From Saprospiraceae bacterium (lineage in GTDB: Bacteria; Bacteroidota; Bacteroidia; Chitinophagales; Saprospiraceae), in contig JADJXD010000001.1 in assembly GCA_016715985.1 (NCBI GenBank), positions 1,302,001-1,366,000 on the forward strand: DNA of 64,000 nucleotides. The letters run 5' to 3'. How positions within the stretch are numbered: the stretch's first letter is position 1; each line of letters starts with the position of its first letter. The notes under the pieces are model-generated. The model did no database searches. It was not told the origin of the DNA and saw only the letters and a list, made by a program, of their open reading frames with translations. Shown here piece by piece: positions 62,874-64,000 of this stretch. The position numbers and the translations under genes are program-made.

Positions 62874-63482
62874 ATGTTAAAATTTTTTATTTCTGCAATT
62901 TTATTGCTCAGTCTTTTTGTCGCTAATATTCAGGCTCAATCACTATCCATTGGTCCGGTAGTCGGTGCAAATTTTTCGACGGTCTCCAATGTTCCTGAGA
63001 ATAAAACCATTACTGGTCTTGCGATCGGTGGATTTCTCAATTACAGTGTGAACGAACATGTGGGTATAAACGCTAAAGTATTGTTTTCTCAATTAGGAAC
63101 AGCCTTGGAAAATTCTGAATTTACAAATCGTTTGAATTACATCCAGATTCCCTTGACAGGTGTTTACTTTTTTGGAAGTGCAGGTGACAGGTTCAGACCT
63201 AAAGTCTTTGCAGGCCCTTATTTAGGCTTTCTGATGAGTGCCAAGGACAATAATGGTAATGAACTATTAAACACGGATGGATCAGATTTCTTCAAAAAAA
63301 TAGATTTTGGTGGAATTATCGGAGTAGGTTTTAACTATCTTTTGAAATCACGTACATGGTTAAATGTGGATGCTGGATATTCAGGAAGTTTTGCAAGCAT
63401 TTCAGAATTTGGCACAGCTGATTACAAGAATACTAACATTGGTATTTCTGTAGGTGTCAGCTTTCCAATAGGAACTGAATAA
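62874..63482 (+). CDS. PorT-like outer-membrane barrel protein
   Basis: 202 aa with signal MLKFFISAILLLSLFVANIQAQ and then LSIGPVVGANFSTVSN. Strand motifs NYIQIPLTGVYFFG and RPKVFAGPYLGFLMSAKD and the end NIGISVGVSFPIGTE match the same barrel family as the divergent neighbour, though the two are clearly different in sequence. No genes for the rest of a complex lie nearby. Confidence 0.85.
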   Translation: MLKFFISAILLLSLFVANIQAQSLSIGPVVGANFSTVSNVPENKTITGLAIGGFLNYSVNEHVGINAKVLFSQLGTALENSEFTNRLNYIQIPLTGVYFFGSAGDRFRPKVFAGPYLGFLMSAKDNNGNELLNTDGSDFFKKIDFGGIIGVGFNYLLKSRTWLNVDAGYSGSFASISEFGTADYKNTNIGISVGVSFPIGTE

Positions 63483-63558
63483 TTATTTAGAATTGCATTT
63501 TTAAGAAATGGGAACTACCGCTAATTTAAAAAAGGTTAAATTTCGGTAATTTCAGCGC

Positions 63559-63589
63559 AGGTCGTCCCTTTATGGATAAGGGTAATGAG
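63559..63589 (-). repeat. Inverted partial copy of the dispersed GC-rich repeat
   Basis: On the minus strand it reads CTCATTACCC, TTATCC, TAAAGGGACGACC, matching the right ends of the copies at 4815-4975 and 63824-63975 (CTCTTACC, TTAAAGGGACGACC). Confidence 0.6.
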
Positions 63590-63685
63590 TAGAAAATTCT
63601 TCCTTTCTTTACCCCCACCCTAAAGGGGAGCTCTTTACGCATTCGCAGCACAAGGGCATAAAATTAAATATTTGGTACATTTATT

Positions 63686-63760
63686 AAGTGGGTATATTAC
63701 TTAAACCGGACTTAAAAGTAATTTCGATTTAAGTATAGTTGTTTACCCACTTTTTTTTTC
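63686..63760 (+). terminator. Long two-part hairpin with T-tract
   Basis: AAGTGGGTA (63686-63694) pairs with TACCCACTT (63744-63752). Inside, ACTTAAA pairs with TTTAAGT. Nine Ts follow. No gene abuts it on the left, so it may end an unrecognised transcript. Confidence 0.5.
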
Positions 63761-63823
63761 TTTCTTTATACAACTACAAAGAAACTCAATAACATGTAAG
63801 ATAATACTCTACTCCTGCTGCTT

Positions 63824-63975
63824 ATGTGTGTAAAACTTATTGCACTGCCTTTAAAATTTAAATTCAATTAAAATATAACAATTTTGCATCCCGCAACTCC
63901 TGCCCACTGAGGCGGGCATGCCTGCCTATGGAGTCAGGCATGCTCTTACCTTAAAGGGACGACCTTTACAAATTA
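63824..63975 (+). repeat. Dispersed GC-rich repeat, copy 2
   Basis: The same AT-rich lead-in as at 4815 (ATGTGTGTA, then AATATAACAATTTTGCATC) and the same end (TTAAAGGGACGACC). Its main hairpin is GCATGCCTG, 10-nt loop, CAGGCATGC, where copy 1 pairs different bases. Confidence 0.8.
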
Positions 63976-64000
63976 AAACTTTTTACAATAAAATGTGCAA

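Larger units (their letters stand above)
63483..63823. other. Intergenic region with repeat fragments, no gene
   Basis: It holds an inverted partial copy of the dispersed repeat (63559-63589: GGTCGTCCCTTTA, then GGGTAATGAG), a CCCCCACCCTAAAGGGG palindromic segment near 63622-63638, and a long T-tailed hairpin at 63686-63760. No protein-like frame was seen. Confidence 0.6.

Overview
The window looks like chromosome from a Bacteroidota bacterium, probably near the Saprospiraceae/Chitinophagales (lineage is inferred). The evidence is: AT-rich DNA with -7 promoter boxes of the form TAnnTTTG and no obvious Shine-Dalgarno sites; type IX secretion (T9SS) sorting domains; reg_prop propeller sensor kinases paired with LytTR regulators; TonB systems; many PorT-like barrels; and families typical of the phylum (DUF4286, DUF4153, DUF4403). 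No rRNA or tRNA gene was seen. The only stable RNA gene found is RNase P RNA (rnpB, minus strand, about 38.1-38.5 kb).

Layout. 0-12 kb: end of a polyprenyl-type glycosyltransferase, the rplU-rpmA ribosomal operon, a large TPR protein, a gluzincin/TolB-propeller/barrel fusion, a second glycosyltransferase, and a pfkB-hypothetical-xth operon. 12-17.4 kb: gamma-glutamyltransferase with a DUF4153 membrane protein, a fatty-acid-hydroxylase-type desaturase and a CPBP protease. 17.2-21.3 kb: a 1260-bp direct duplication (CPBP 3' end, PIN toxin-antitoxin pair, dnaE 3' end) whose two copies are separated by an IS1634-like element with a frameshifted transposase. 21-29 kb: dnaE, a lipoprotein, an ArnT/PMT-type glycosyltransferase and an FG-GAP T9SS cargo protein. 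29-38 kb: a Cys-rich secreted protein plus a TonB receptor with an N-terminal HMA (metal-binding) domain, facing a tonB-vanZ-mtaB-PBP1A operon. 38-44 kb: rnpB, an NtrY-type kinase, a Tat-exported amine oxidase and a globin.

44.5-55.2 kb is the most unusual region. It is an eroded tandem array of propeller sensor kinase plus LytTR regulator cassettes: a decayed kinase N-terminus, an intact kinase, the first 26 codons of a lost regulator, a second intact kinase with an intact regulator, then two accessory secreted-protein genes, and finally the 3' tail of another regulator gene. The upstream regions of the decayed kinase and the second kinase carry direct repeats spaced 21-22 bp apart, the geometry expected of a LytTR operator. 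The two intact kinases have very different sensors but nearly identical transmitters, so two inputs may feed one surviving regulator.

55-64 kb: a two-gene surface-protein operon, a DUF4403 lipoprotein, a barrel/TPR/SPOR fusion, a GH65 hydrolase, two PorT-like barrels and dispersed repeats.

Non-coding DNA holds two other repeat systems. One is a family of hairpins at three 3'-end loci that share a GGC-purine loop-GCC core but differ in their outer arms by paired changes. The other is a 150-bp GC-rich dispersed repeat at 4.8 and 63.8 kb with an inverted partial copy. Several start codons were moved downstream of computed ORF starts because the upstream TTG lies inside a recognisable promoter box.
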